From an uncultured Eubacterium sp. (GTDB lineage Bacteria > Bacillota > Clostridia > Lachnospirales > Lachnospiraceae), in assembly GCA_910584345.1 (NCBI GenBank), contig CAJTZX010000003.1, positions 1 through 64,000 on the forward strand: DNA of 64,000 bases. Reading direction: 5' to 3'. The notes beneath the pieces were generated by a model. The model worked only from the letters and a program-made list of their open reading frames with translations. It was not told the origin of the DNA and made no database searches. The position numbers and the translations under genes were made by a program. Below, in pieces: positions 42,373 through 50,899 of the stretch. How positions within the stretch are numbered: position 1 is the stretch's first letter; each line of letters opens with the position of its first letter.

Positions 42373-42561
42373 AAATACCTCCTTCCTATATCGTTCCTCT
42401 TTCTTTCATTGTACCATATATCTGTAATTTTGTAATCAAATTATTTGACTGACTTTAAAGCTGAAAGCGGATAAATCATCAAATCCTTATAGTCCTCATA
42501 TGCCGTTCCCTTTAAAATTCCAGTCCATTCCCGCCCGCGTATCCCTTTTAGTCACAATAAT

Positions 42562-43359
42562 TCAAGATTTTATCACCCATTTACCAGAACGCTTATTTTC
42601 AATTCTTTCCAATACACCTCTTTTCTGAAGTCTCGGCAGAATACGCTTAATCGTACCCATAGAAATATCAGTTTTTTCCTGTATTTCCCTCTGAGTAATA
42701 GATGGGTTTTCTTTTATTAACTGCAAAATTTTAATTTCCTAATCATTTAAACAAATTTTCTTTTTTGCTATATTTAATTCAGTCGCATTAGTCGCACATT
42801 TAGTCGCACTCATCGTGCATTCAGTCTCTTTTCTCTCATTTCGTCCAAAGTCAAATGAATACTGCTCATCGAGTGGTACTATAATCCGAAACACATCTCC
42901 TTCTTGAAATTTCGAATCTTTTCCTGAATAAAGCTTTGTATATTTAAACAAATTCCTGACACCCGATCCAAGCTGGTCCGAATAGCCAATATTTCGAAAA
43001 AAAGATGCAATAATTGGATTTTTGGGATTTGGCTCCAGATTTTCTGGCGTAATAACTCCTTCTCTAACTGTTCTGTTCGCATTTTCCACATACATTTTAT
43101 CCCTTTCAATCACAAATTTCGCTCGAAAAGAACTTGTCATTTCCCGATGAATCAATGTATTAACCAGCATCTCCCGCGCTATAATATTTCTCAGGCTCCT
43201 TCTTTGATCGGCTTCCAAAAAAAATTTATCTGGAAGATGTTTTCTAGCAAATTCCATCAGCTTCCCATAGCTTTCAACTAAATTCACTGTAATAATTTCC
43301 CTGTCATCGTACCGGTCTGCATTTACTTTCCGGACTATTGCATCTGTAACTTTTGTTAA
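42562..43359 (-). pseudogene. AlbA_2/HATPase_c_4-type ATP-binding regulator, truncated and interrupted by an amber stop
   Basis: The minus-strand frame contains the C-terminal half of an AlbA/Schlafen-type transcriptional regulator: FARKHLPDKFFLEADQRRSL, REMLVNTLIHREMTSSFRAK, NPIIASFFRNIGYSDQLGSG. The N-terminal AlbA_2 domain is missing beyond a stop at 43360. At 42739 the frame meets TAG after ICLND and then continues in the same frame as a normal winged helix (ITQREIQEKTDISMGTIKRI, ending GKWVIKS at 42562). The single in-frame stop inside conserved sequence, together with the missing N terminus, shows decay. The 182-codon open frame to 42739 is therefore not a complete gene. Confidence 0.8.
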
Positions 43360-43515
43360 TTAATATCTGAATACCATTTTACAATACTAAATGATACATG
43401 AAAAAGTTTACACTCTGTAAACAATCCATACCGTCCCTTCAATAACCTGATTTCAGTATACCATCATTCCATACAGCTGAAAATGCTATATTTTATTTTT
43501 TCACATTAATTATTT

Positions 43516-45342
43516 TTAAACTGGTATACTATCTCTCAGGCAGAGCACTCCCCAGCCTATTTGCGTGTTAGGATACTTAGTAAACGCTGCCAGCTGTCTA
43601 GCTCCTTTTATTAAATATGCCTTCACTTTCTCCCCATACAAATACGGATCATTCCCTTCCACAATCCCCCATTGCATCAACAACGCAGCACTCCCCGTTA
43701 CAAACGGCGTTGCCATAGAAGTCCCGCTTTTCACCCCATAACTGCCTCCAGGCACCGTTGACATAATTCCTACGCCGGGTGCTGCCAGATCGGGCTTCAC
43801 CTGCTCTGTCACCCTTGTATATCCTCGTCCTGAAAAATCTGCTGCTTGATTTGTTCTGGAATTATAAGCAGCGACCGAAATTATTTTTTCTGCTGTAGAA
43901 GGAATCGTAAGTGTCGTCGTCTCCACCGGATACAAAAAACCGGTTCCGCGATTTAAAATCCCTCCTCCTGGCAGCCACATATCAAAATTCCCATTCACAA
44001 TTGCGCGTGGAATCAGACGTATCTCCCAAACGCCGCTGTCAATAAAATTTTCTACTGGCAGCAATTCTATAAAAATTTCCTGATAAATGCTGTATGGGCT
44101 TGGTTCTCCGTAATATAGCAAAATTTCTGTCTGCTGCATTCGGAAACGCTGCGTACCTAAAATACGCTGAATCGGCCCTGCTGTAAGTCCCGATGGATGT
44201 ACGATCTGAATATCGATCTCATCTGAATAAGACTTCCAAATTTGAATACTGAGAAAGGACTCATACGTACTAACAACAAACTGTACCATATTTGCAGGAT
44301 GATTTTCCTCTGTCTGTACTTGTCCTGATGTATGCACACTCGCTGTTCCTTCGTTTCCGGTTCCAACTGTAATGACGTTTTTCCAATAACCGCTCAAGCT
44401 GTTTAAATATGTCTCAATCAAGGAAGTCCCACTGTGTGAACCATAATTATTTCCAAAACTAAGATTTAACGCTAACGGAAGATTCAGCTCTCTCGATTTG
44501 CGCATCATGTAATCTACTGCCATCAAAAGCTCCACAGTGCTTGGAAATCCTTCCTCCCGAGGCACACCAAGCTTGACCACAATGAGTTCGCTCTCATATG
44601 CAACTCCACGGTAACGTCCTGCGGACGCCCTGCCATTGCCTGCCATAATGCCTGCTACATGTGTTCCATGACCACTATTGTCACCTGTCAATCTTACATA
44701 CTGCTGAATATTTTGATTGGCTCCCGGATTTTCTTCATTTGAATTTTCTTCAACAACAACAGATGGTACAGGCTCTTGCAGTGCAGCATTGATTTGCTCT
44801 CTCGTAAATTCCACTCCTCTTTCATAGCCTGCAGGCGGAAATAACCCGCGTGATGCATCTGGAATCAATGTCTGGTCCCAGATTGCAACGATTCTGGTCG
44901 TCCCGTCCGGATTGCAGAAATCGGGATGCCTCCAGTCTATCCCGCTGTCCGCAATACCACACAAGACACCTTTCCCACTCAAATTCAAATACGCAGACTG
45001 CACCGTATTGATACAAGAAGCTCGAATACCCTGATCTGCAGCAAAGAAGAGTCTTTTTGGCTTTTCAATATATTCAATTTCTATCCGATCAGTAAATACA
45101 TCCATCAGTTGTTCCGGCACAGTAGCAATGGCATATCCGTTCAAAAGCTCCACGATAGAAATCTGCGGATACTCCTGACGCAGCTGTTCCAACCCCGTCG
45201 AATAGCGAATGATTAGCTCCCATGTTTTTTGCGTCTGATCATATCCTTCCTGCAAATTTGGCGACTGCTCCCGTTCACGTCCGGTCGCATCCAGAGCCAG
45301 ATTCAGTAAATTTTCCCGCTTAGGGTTATTTGTTTGCGGCAT
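43516..45342 (-). CDS. subtilisin-family (S8) serine protease, clostridial CspB-like type
   Basis: A 608-residue subtilase with a complete triad: Asp-132 in LCGIADSGIDWRHPDF, His-225 in NSGHGTHVAGIMAG and Ser-542 in KSGTSMATPFVTGSAALL. A pro-domain-like region of about 100 residues precedes the catalytic domain, and a jelly-roll insertion of roughly 150 residues lies before the serine, the layout of CspB-type proteases that process spore cortex lytic enzymes in clostridia. There is no signal peptide, which suits a protein made inside the sporulating cell. Related non-germination proteases share this layout, so the germination role is inference. AGAGG precedes the ATG; it is monocistronic and divergent from the chemoreceptor gene. 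Confidence 0.88.
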   Translation of the reverse strand: MPQTNNPKRENLLNLALDATGREREQSPNLQEGYDQTQKTWELIIRYSTGLEQLRQEYPQISIVELLNGYAIATVPEQLMDVFTDRIEIEYIEKPKRLFFAADQGIRASCINTVQSAYLNLSGKGVLCGIADSGIDWRHPDFCNPDGTTRIVAIWDQTLIPDASRGLFPPAGYERGVEFTREQINAALQEPVPSVVVEENSNEENPGANQNIQQYVRLTGDNSGHGTHVAGIMAGNGRASAGRYRGVAYESELIVVKLGVPREEGFPSTVELLMAVDYMMRKSRELNLPLALNLSFGNNYGSHSGTSLIETYLNSLSGYWKNVITVGTGNEGTASVHTSGQVQTEENHPANMVQFVVSTYESFLSIQIWKSYSDEIDIQIVHPSGLTAGPIQRILGTQRFRMQQTEILLYYGEPSPYSIYQEIFIELLPVENFIDSGVWEIRLIPRAIVNGNFDMWLPGGGILNRGTGFLYPVETTTLTIPSTAEKIISVAAYNSRTNQAADFSGRGYTRVTEQVKPDLAAPGVGIMSTVPGGSYGVKSGTSMATPFVTGSAALLMQWGIVEGNDPYLYGEKVKAYLIKGARQLAAFTKYPNTQIGWGVLCLRDSIPV

Positions 45343-45463
45343 AAGCGCCTCTTTACTTTTTTGTAAATATATGTGTCTGTCACCTGCTGCATGACTGTTT
45401 TACCCGCACAAAGCACTCACAAAAATTGTGCTCCCCTATGCTGCACACTTCCATCCGAACTAT

Positions 45464-45555
45464 GCAAAATATGATAAATCCAAAATATGATAAATCCAAA
45501 ATATGATAAATCCAAAACATGATAAATCCCAAATGTGATAAATGCAAAATAAAAC
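45464..45555. repeat. 16-bp tandem repeats between the subtilase and chemoreceptor genes
   Basis: The unit CCAAAATATGATAAAT is repeated five times without spacers (45464-45543) with a few substitutions in the first, fourth and fifth copies, then a partial sixth. It lies in the 356-bp divergent intergenic region 45343-45698 that must hold both promoters. It is not CRISPR, as nothing separates the units. Confidence 0.9.
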
Positions 45556-45698
45556 ATTGCAAAAAAATCACATAAAAAGGTTGCAAAAATATACAAAATT
45601 CCGTATCATAAATCATAGAGAAAAAGAAAAAATCTTATGAAATTGTATTGCAGTTCCATATAGAACATAAAAACAAATCAATCATAAAGAGGTAGGTA

Positions 45699-47066
45699 AT
45701 GAGAGGAAAAACAACAAAACTTATCAAAGCAGTTTCAGAACTAAGAGCAGAGGATTATTCAAAGGAACCAGAACTAAATCATATTTATGAACGCTTGACC
45801 AAAGCCCGCAAAGAATTTGCAGAAATATTTGAAAAAAATATTAAAGCAGTCATGCAAATCAGCTCGCTGGATCTGACGATGCAGCACCAAACGGAAAAAA
45901 TTATGGACATTTCCCGCAATGTATCCAAAGCTGCAGAAACAATCTTTGGAACGGCCAGTGGCAACTCTATGTTTACGGGAACACAAAACAACCAGCATGA
46001 AGAACTGGCACATACGATTACACAAATTGCTTCTGAAACTTCGGAGGTAAATGAAAAAATAGAGTCCTGTCAGAGCGATCTTACAGATATCCGTGACTTA
46101 TCTGCCCAGACGATCGAAATATCTCGTAAAATGCAGAAAGATATGGATAATCTGTCTGGAATTATCAGCCGCATTAATGAAGTTATTACCGGTATTGAAT
46201 CGATCTCTTTGCAAACAAACCTTTTGGCATTAAATGCCTCGATCGAAGCTACCAGAGCTGGAGAAGCCGGCAGAGGCTTTGCTGTTGTAGCCGATGAGAT
46301 TCGGGCGCTTGCCGGAGAAACACAGAAATTAACCGGTAATATGGGGAACTTCGTAGAAGAGATCGAAGCTGCTTCACGCAAAAGTGTGAAAAGTGCATCC
46401 GGTACAATACAAGCATTGGAATCTATGACAGATAAAATCGAAAATGTGTGGGTATTGAATAATCAAAATCATCAGCATGTGACCAAAGTGAATGACTCCA
46501 TCAGCTCCATTGCCGCTGTCAGTGAAGAAATCAGCAGTTCTATGACAGAGATGGAAAACCAGCTTCAGGACAGTACCAATTTTATGCAAAATGTCAGCCA
46601 TGATTTAAAAAAGGCTACGGAACCGGTCGTTGATATTGAAAAAACTTTGGATGATTCTGTCAAACAAATGGGTATCATGTCTGAGGATGCCTTTTTCCAT
46701 TTGGAACACGCAGAATTTGCCAAACATATCAGCAATGCTATATCCGCACACCAAACATGGCTCCGCAATCTGAAAAATATGATAAAACAACGCAGCATTG
46801 TGCCTTTGCAGCTGGATTCATCCAAATGCGGGTTTGGACATTTCTATCATGCAATGACACCAAATACACCACAGATACAAGTGATCTGGGACGGTTTAGG
46901 CAAAAAACATGAACGTTTCCATAAATTCGGCAAAGAGGCGATTCATTATATCAAACAAGGAAATTACTCAGAAGCAGAATCTGTCTACAATCAGGCAGAG
47001 CTTTATTCCAGAGAACTAATTGCTGATCTGGAGAAAATACGTCAGATTACGCTGGAACAGTCCTGA
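45699..47066 (+). CDS. soluble chemoreceptor with C-terminal CZB zinc-binding domain
   Basis: A 455-residue receptor with no membrane helix. After a helical N-terminal region it has the signalling tip QTNLLALNASIEATRAGEAG and GRGFAVVADEIRALAGET near residues 168-205, then a long helical stem. The C-terminal 120 residues match the CZB domain: HISNAISAHQTWLRNL, SSKCGFGHFYHAM and KKHERFHKFG supply the His, Cys, His, His zinc ligands. CZB receptors sense zinc-linked oxidants such as hypochlorous acid, or zinc itself, and adjust chemotaxis or c-di-GMP enzymes from the cytoplasm. AGAGGTAGGTA precedes the ATG. It is monocistronic, ending at a clear terminator. Confidence 0.9.
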   Translation: MRGKTTKLIKAVSELRAEDYSKEPELNHIYERLTKARKEFAEIFEKNIKAVMQISSLDLTMQHQTEKIMDISRNVSKAAETIFGTASGNSMFTGTQNNQHEELAHTITQIASETSEVNEKIESCQSDLTDIRDLSAQTIEISRKMQKDMDNLSGIISRINEVITGIESISLQTNLLALNASIEATRAGEAGRGFAVVADEIRALAGETQKLTGNMGNFVEEIEAASRKSVKSASGTIQALESMTDKIENVWVLNNQNHQHVTKVNDSISSIAAVSEEISSSMTEMENQLQDSTNFMQNVSHDLKKATEPVVDIEKTLDDSVKQMGIMSEDAFFHLEHAEFAKHISNAISAHQTWLRNLKNMIKQRSIVPLQLDSSKCGFGHFYHAMTPNTPQIQVIWDGLGKKHERFHKFGKEAIHYIKQGNYSEAESVYNQAELYSRELIADLEKIRQITLEQS

Positions 47067-47153
47067 CTTATCTAGCGCACACGCTAAATAAGCGTACGTT
47101 TAACTGGCCTAAATTTCCGATAGCACATGTCAAAAATCCTCAGCGTAGAAACA

Positions 47154-47197
47154 AAACAGCATTTGCGGGCGAAACTGCACGTCAAATGCTGTTTTTT
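47154..47197 (+). terminator. intrinsic terminator of the CZB chemoreceptor gene
   Basis: AAACAGCATTTG (47154-47165) pairs with CAAATGCTGTTT (47183-47194), followed by more T on the plus strand. Confidence 0.9.
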
Positions 47198-47227
47198 GAA
47201 TGCTTAATATCTATTTGGCTCAAACAT

Positions 47228-47527
47228 CTATTTCATAAACTGATCGATGGCACGATTTAAGTCCTCTACTGCCTGACGATCCCCATGTTCGACTGCATGT
47301 ACAATGCAATGGCTGATATGCTCTTTTAATATGAGCTTTCCCGTATTATTTATTGCAGATTTTACTGCGGCAAGCTGTACCAGCACCTCACTGCAGTCTC
47401 TTCCGTTTTCCACCATTCCTTTCACCGCCTCTAAATGTCCAATCGCTTTTGCAAGACGGTTGATAATCGCTTTCATTTCTTTTGGATCGTGTGTATGTGT
47501 ATGTTTATCATTCTCCGATTCTGACAT
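47228..47527 (-). CDS. CsoR/RcnR-family metal-sensing repressor
   Basis: A 99-residue all-helical repressor. MKAIINRLAKAIGHLEAVKG is the DNA-contacting helix of the family, and the metal-site residues are Cys-45 (NGRDCSEVL), His-70 and Cys-74 (LKEHISHCIVHAVEHG), the Cys-His-Cys set of copper-sensing CsoR. A His-rich N-terminal stretch (HTHTHD) may add metal affinity. Such proteins release DNA on binding Cu(I) or, in relatives, on persulfide or formaldehyde. No copper exporter is nearby, so its target is elsewhere or within the upstream four-gene operon, whose last gene ends 41 bases before this start. Confidence 0.88.
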   Translation of the reverse strand: MSESENDKHTHTHDPKEMKAIINRLAKAIGHLEAVKGMVENGRDCSEVLVQLAAVKSAINNTGKLILKEHISHCIVHAVEHGDRQAVEDLNRAIDQFMK

Positions 47528-47568
47528 TTATCCTGGAATCCTTTCTACTTTTTATACTCCTGCCAGCA

Positions 47569-48741
47569 TTATGCACTTTCGTCCATTCCTGACAGCTTAT
47601 CAATGCTGCGAATCATCTCCAACACTTGAACCGTTCTTGCTTCCTTATTCTTTTTCAACATATTAATAATTTCACTTCGCTCTTTTTTTACAATGTCCAG
47701 ATTATAAGCGATCTTTGAACGTAGTTTTTGACGTCTCACAAGCAGGTCATGCTTAATCTCTACCATCTCTTTCTGATCGACAAGCGCCTGCGGCTGTTCG
47801 ATCCAAACACGCGAATCGTATAATCCACATTTTTTCAAAAGCTTTACAAGCTTATCATAATAATAATTTAAATCTTCATTTGTTTTTCTGTATTTTTCTT
47901 GTTCTCTCATAGCATTTTGGTACATTTCCCACTGGTATTCAAATTCTCTCGAATCACGCACATGAAATCTGTCTCGTCCATAGTCTACGGCATTTGTAAT
48001 ATTGACATATTTAATCTTAACTTTATTTAATAGTAAGATTGCGTAATTAATATTTATTTCCGCCTGCTGAATATCCCGCCTGCTGCTCTCTAATCGAAAT
48101 ATAATATAAGCAGAGCCAAACAATGCAGCTGCAATCACACCAATCCATGCATACTGCAGATCATAATCAAACCCCATAGATAATACAAGCACCAAAGCAG
48201 CGGCTGTTGCAGCAGCAAAAAACAGCATAAAAGATGCTTTCCTGAGCCTTTTGCGAAGCCTGCGTTTTTCCTTTTTCAGAATTTCCCACTCCTGCTTTTC
48301 CCCTTCCAAATACTGCATATCCCGTTTTACTGTCGCCTGATACTCTTCATTCATACGCAGATTTTTGATTGCATCCGGTATCTGTTCCTCCTGGCTTTGT
48401 ATCATCTTAAACTGCGCATCGGAAATCCGCTTGGACGTATTTAAAAACTGGTCTCTGGCCTGGTTTAGTTTCGCCACATAGTCTGCGGCTTTTTGAATCT
48501 CTTCTGCCTGATCGGGCGCCAGATTCTCTATCAACTCAATATCGTTCAAATAGGAGGTAACAATATAGTACTCCTTTTTTCCATCGTCAATCTCTCTGGC
48601 ATTTTGCATAATCTGCTCACAACGGTCCATAATGATATTCGTGGAAGAATTTCCAGACAACTGCTCCAGCCCGGATACCTGGACATCTTCCATAACCTTT
48701 TCCAATGCCGCTCGATCTTTTCTGCGTTTAAAAAATCCCAT
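47569..48741 (-). CDS. two-TM coiled-coil membrane protein of the DUF5716/DUF5717 operon
   Basis: A 390-residue protein with a charged helical N-terminal half (including EEIQKAADYVAKLNQARDQF and a very basic KKEKRRLRKRLRK just before the membrane), two adjacent membrane helices near residues 168-212 (ASFMLFFAAATAAALVLVL and YAWIGVIAAALFGSAYIIF), and a C-terminal half that is again predicted as long coiled coil. Both ends therefore face the cytoplasm, as in membrane anchors or scaffold receptors. I recognise no family. It starts four bases after the helical-repeat gene and is the last member of the four-gene operon. AAGGGGTGAC precedes the ATG. Confidence 0.75.
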   Translation of the reverse strand: MGFFKRRKDRAALEKVMEDVQVSGLEQLSGNSSTNIIMDRCEQIMQNAREIDDGKKEYYIVTSYLNDIELIENLAPDQAEEIQKAADYVAKLNQARDQFLNTSKRISDAQFKMIQSQEEQIPDAIKNLRMNEEYQATVKRDMQYLEGEKQEWEILKKEKRRLRKRLRKASFMLFFAAATAAALVLVLSMGFDYDLQYAWIGVIAAALFGSAYIIFRLESSRRDIQQAEININYAILLLNKVKIKYVNITNAVDYGRDRFHVRDSREFEYQWEMYQNAMREQEKYRKTNEDLNYYYDKLVKLLKKCGLYDSRVWIEQPQALVDQKEMVEIKHDLLVRRQKLRSKIAYNLDIVKKERSEIINMLKKNKEARTVQVLEMIRSIDKLSGMDESA

Positions 48742-48745
48742 ATCG

Positions 48746-49579
48746 TCACCCCTTATATGCTATATATTCATCTTTCCATGCATCTATCTGTAAATGGATC
48801 TCACTCTTTGCCTGTACAGGAGATACCTGAGCCAGCCGGATAAGCTGTACCACTTTCCCATAGTCTTGAGATGCCTCTGTCATGCGCTGCAGCTCACCAA
48901 GATTTTTTTTCATAGCTGCAAACTGCTCTTTCGAAATATGATGCTGCTGTAAAAACCACTCCACACGCTCGCTGTCTTCCAGAAAACAAACTGCCTGAGA
49001 TGCTGCCTTTAAAGAATCCACTCTATGGCTTAACTCATATGCACGTTCATAACAGCTGACTGCGCGCTCAAAGCAAAACATATAAGCATAAGCAGTCCCC
49101 ATATTATGCCAGATATCTCCGCTGACTCTGACATCAGAAGGACTATCTGTAGCATGCAGCAGCAGATTACGATATTCTTCAATCGCTGCCAGATATCTTT
49201 TTTTCTCCATAAGCTGGTCTGCCTTAATCTTACGATTTTCATAATTACTCTGATGATCCATCTTCTGCAGCTTCATTCCTAAAAACTGCATTTCATTTTT
49301 AGAAAAATAGCCGGAATCCATAATGATCTGCATACAAAATACACGAAAGCTTTTTTGATCTTCCATCAGCTGTCTCAGCTTTTGGGCTAATTCCACTGCT
49401 TCTACTTCCACTTCCAGCCAATCGCAAAACTGAGGTGTCATAATGTTTTCATCCAGCAAATAAATATTATCCTGCAAAAAATAGCACAGTTCTTCAATCG
49501 AATAAATATTCTGTTTTGCGCTTTCCAAATAATAGGGCTTTGCTGCTCTTTTAAAACTACAGAAAATCAATCCGCTCAT
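48746..49579 (-). CDS. helical-repeat (TPR-like) protein of the DUF5716/DUF5717 operon
   Basis: A protein of about 277 residues, all-helical. The middle contains a TPR-like pair, DIWHNMGTAYAYMFCFERAV followed by SCYERAYELSHRVDSLKAAS, suited to protein binding. The opening, YYLESAKQNIYSIEELCYFL with NIYLLDENIMTPQFCDWLEV, looks like a conserved recognition region. The ATG at 49579 follows TTGGAGGCGTAC and is preferred to an ATG at 49618 that has no ribosome binding site; the longer form adds an acidic 13-residue extension. It lies between the Hsp70-like gene and the membrane coiled-coil gene and probably bridges them. Function unknown. Confidence 0.75.
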   Translation of the reverse strand: MSGLIFCSFKRAAKPYYLESAKQNIYSIEELCYFLQDNIYLLDENIMTPQFCDWLEVEVEAVELAQKLRQLMEDQKSFRVFCMQIIMDSGYFSKNEMQFLGMKLQKMDHQSNYENRKIKADQLMEKKRYLAAIEEYRNLLLHATDSPSDVRVSGDIWHNMGTAYAYMFCFERAVSCYERAYELSHRVDSLKAASQAVCFLEDSERVEWFLQQHHISKEQFAAMKKNLGELQRMTEASQDYGKVVQLIRLAQVSPVQAKSEIHLQIDAWKDEYIAYKG

Positions 49580-49642
49580 GTACGCCTCCAAATCATAATC
49601 AAAATCATTACTACCCATTGCTGTCTCATAAATACGATACTT

Positions 49643-50878
49643 TTAATCCACTTTCATAACATATTCCCATACTTTATCGCTTGCTTTAAAAAACTCACCA
49701 AGTCCCAGATCTTTAATCGTCAGCTTCACCGACCGATCCGACGTCGGCTTTGCCTGTATCCGAAGCCTCGTCGCCTTAACCGGACGGGACGGAAGGTTGG
49801 TAAGCTCCAAAGATTCAATTCGGGCTTCTCTGCTATTCGGCATCTGAATCCAAAAATCAATTTCTCCTGGGCCGTCCAAAATAACCTCACACACTCCTTT
49901 TGCTTCGTACCAGTTCTCTCCGGCTGAAATAAGCGTATGAAACGCCATTTCGTTATTTTTACGCACTTTCAGGCTAATATTAAATTTCATTTCGTTTTCG
50001 CCCATATAAGTATAGTTCCATGGAAGGATTCCTTCTTGTATCTCAGCCGCATAGCAAGCGCCTTTGGAAAACAGATTTTTCCCAAGAAACGCCCTCCTGC
50101 CCTGGCATAAGACACGGAGTGAATGTTTCATCCACTCCCCTTCAAATCCTTCTCCTACCAGATAAACCGACGAAATAATCTTCTTCTCAAAAACTTTGGG
50201 TATAATTTCTGAAAATGAGGAATCCTTATCTTCTGTCAGATATCCGCAGTCTGTCTCCAATATTTGTACTAACTGTGGCTTGGACTGCTTTGCCCGTGAA
50301 AGATACCAGCATACCATGCTCTTTCCATAATATTGAAACAGCGCAATATCATGTGTCGACAGACCGTCTTTCTGGTTCAATGCATAGTAATAAAAGCTTT
50401 TCATATAGTCCATAACAGTAATCTTTTTTCTTGGAACTGGCAGCTGTTCAAATACAAACTCCATTAGTTCCATTAATTTTACACTTAGTTTCGTAAATGT
50501 AAATACAACTTTGCCGATTTCCATTTTAGGTCCAAGCTTTCCTGCAAGCAGCAGGATCTTTTTCATAAATATCGCCAACAGTGCCCGGATCTCATATGTC
50601 TGCTCCTGAATGATCGTATAATCCTGCTGCAGTGCTCTCGTCAGCAGATGACTTTCACATTTTCCCATATCTGCTTTTTCAAAACGAACTGCTTCATCTC
50701 CATATACCCACTGGCCAGATGCAGATGCCATGCAGACTGCTAACGGAATCTGAAAAATCTCGCTTCCTGCCACAGAACTGACCGTCTCTGGTTCGGTATG
50801 CGCAGTTGTCGCAAAACTGACCATGGCATAGCTGTCATTTAAATCAATACCTATATACAATTTTTGTTCCTCAGCCAT
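49643..50878 (-). CDS. Hsp70/actin-fold-like protein (DUF5716 type)
   Basis: A 411-residue protein whose start, KLYIGIDLNDSYAMVSFATT, resembles the phosphate-1 loop of the actin/Hsp70 ATPase fold, followed by IPLAVCMASASGQWVYGDEA, the matching second strand set, and later IISSVYLVGEGFEGEWMKHS, like the adenosine loop. From about residue 300 a beta-rich domain (MKFNISLKVRKNNEMAFHTL, then VRIQAKPTS-like strands) occupies the place of the Hsp70 substrate domain. I believe this is the DUF5716 family. It starts 21 bases after the giant DUF5717-type gene and is surely coexpressed with it. A role as an ATP-dependent switch for that partner is inference. Confidence 0.75.
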   Translation of the reverse strand: MAEEQKLYIGIDLNDSYAMVSFATTAHTEPETVSSVAGSEIFQIPLAVCMASASGQWVYGDEAVRFEKADMGKCESHLLTRALQQDYTIIQEQTYEIRALLAIFMKKILLLAGKLGPKMEIGKVVFTFTKLSVKLMELMEFVFEQLPVPRKKITVMDYMKSFYYYALNQKDGLSTHDIALFQYYGKSMVCWYLSRAKQSKPQLVQILETDCGYLTEDKDSSFSEIIPKVFEKKIISSVYLVGEGFEGEWMKHSLRVLCQGRRAFLGKNLFSKGACYAAEIQEGILPWNYTYMGENEMKFNISLKVRKNNEMAFHTLISAGENWYEAKGVCEVILDGPGEIDFWIQMPNSREARIESLELTNLPSRPVKATRLRIQAKPTSDRSVKLTIKDLGLGEFFKASDKVWEYVMKVD

Positions 50879-50899
50879 AGTCTTCCTCTCGTTCTGTCT

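Noticed and set aside
45464..45555. Possible CRISPR array
   Set aside because: The 16-bp units are directly adjacent without spacers and there are no cas genes; it is a simple tandem repeat.
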